This document shows positions 63,590 to 64,000 of a stretch of DNA of 64,000 nucleotides, piece by piece. The stretch lies in the NCBI RefSeq assembly GCF_000346465.2, contig NC_034014.1, forward strand, positions 29,769,777 to 29,833,776, in the 5' to 3' direction. The stretch comes from Prunus persica (lineage: Eukaryota > Streptophyta > Magnoliopsida > Rosales > Rosaceae). Position 1 is the first letter of the stretch. Each line of letters opens with the position of its first letter. Position numbers and translations under genes: made by a program. The notes below the pieces were generated by a model. The model did no database searches. It worked only from the letters and a program-made list of their open reading frames with translations, and had not been told where the DNA came from.

Positions 63590-64000
63590 AAAAAAGACAA
63601 AATAGGCCCACTGAAGGATGAGTAAACGACAAGGAGGCCCATGAATACCCATAAAACGACAAAATAGGCCCATAAAATAGATTGAAAGCAATAAAATAGG
63701 CCCAGACAATGGCCATACACGACAAAATAGGCCCAAAAAGGATTGGATAAAAGACAAAATAAGCCCACAAAAGTGCCAGAAAAGACAAAATAGGCCCATA
63801 GAAGTCGTCATAAACGACAAAATAGCGTAAAGTTGGGCTCGTAAACGACAAAATAGGCCCAAACAATGGGCCATAAAAGACAAAAAGGCCCAAACAATGG
63901 GCCAGAAACGACAAAATAGGCCCACAAAGGATGCCATTAACGACAAAAGAAGCCCACAAAGGTGCCAGAAACGACAAAATAGGCCCATATAAGTCATAAA
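63590..64000 (+). repeat. ~33-bp minisatellite running off the window edge
   Basis: At least twelve units of the form ACGACAAAATAGGCCCA plus a variable 13-16 base part such as AACAATGGGCCATAA. The ACAAAATAGGCCC core is the best conserved. Units of 30-33 bases without stop words leave all three minus-strand frames open, giving spurious Leu/Phe/Cys-rich frames (GLFCRFW repeats) that are not genes. The array continues beyond 64000. Confidence 0.92.

Noticed and set aside
63572..63997. Long minus-strand open frames rich in GLFCRFW repeats
   Set aside because: They arise from a 30-33 bp minisatellite whose unit lacks stops in all three frames; there is no start context, domain or codon signal.

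Overview
This window is nuclear DNA of a flowering plant, almost certainly a eudicot. The genes have GT-AG introns, the intergenic DNA is AT-rich and full of microsatellites and small transposons, and every recognisable protein is of plant type (ERF, R2R3-MYB, PEPC kinase, chloroplast CDF1/CPP1-like). The overall flavour fits Rosaceae such as Prunus, but that is an inference.

Layout. 0-6 kb: an ERF1-type ethylene-response factor (2845-3588) and a small secreted proline-rich peptide gene (minus, 5541-5894). 6.7-15 kb: accessory DNA made of clusters of a short palindrome TATAGCCGNNCGGCTATA, a broken intron-containing CAND1 fragment lying between two such clusters, and a decayed gag-less Ty1/copia element (10859-14967). 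15-31 kb: a secreted Pro-rich ORF (minus), a seven-exon ASCH-domain gene (minus, 16621-19985), a Mutator-like element with 9-bp target duplication carrying a nested hAT MITE (20277-22130), a short KRR1-like gene or relic, and a type-1 protein phosphatase (25871-28871). 31-43 kb: mostly intergenic, with three copies of a ~260-bp Helitron-like element, a PEPC kinase (minus, 35068-36316) and an R2R3-MYB whose second intron lacks a normal donor. 43-59 kb: three complete housekeeping genes in tandem, CDF1/CPP1-like (10 exons), CDC5 (4 exons) and threonine aldolase (9 exons). 59.4-64 kb: accessory DNA again, with a second large array of the palindrome, a broken glycine-rich RNA-binding protein exon directly after it, a telomere-like 35-bp minisatellite and, at the right edge, a ~33-bp minisatellite.

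The intact genes are unrelated neighbours rather than a pathway: stress/hormone transcription (ERF, MYB), carbon metabolism control (PEPC kinase), dephosphorylation (PP1), splicing (CDC5), amino-acid breakdown (threonine aldolase) and plastid biogenesis (CDF1/CPP1-like).

The most unusual feature is the dispersed palindrome family: about 25 copies in five clusters with a freely varying central dinucleotide, a shared ~60-bp head in three of the clusters, G-box-bearing spacers, and fragments of host genes (CAND1, GRP) immediately beside it in both regions where it occurs. All exon boundaries were read by eye from splice signals and reading frame; none was tested against transcripts or databases.
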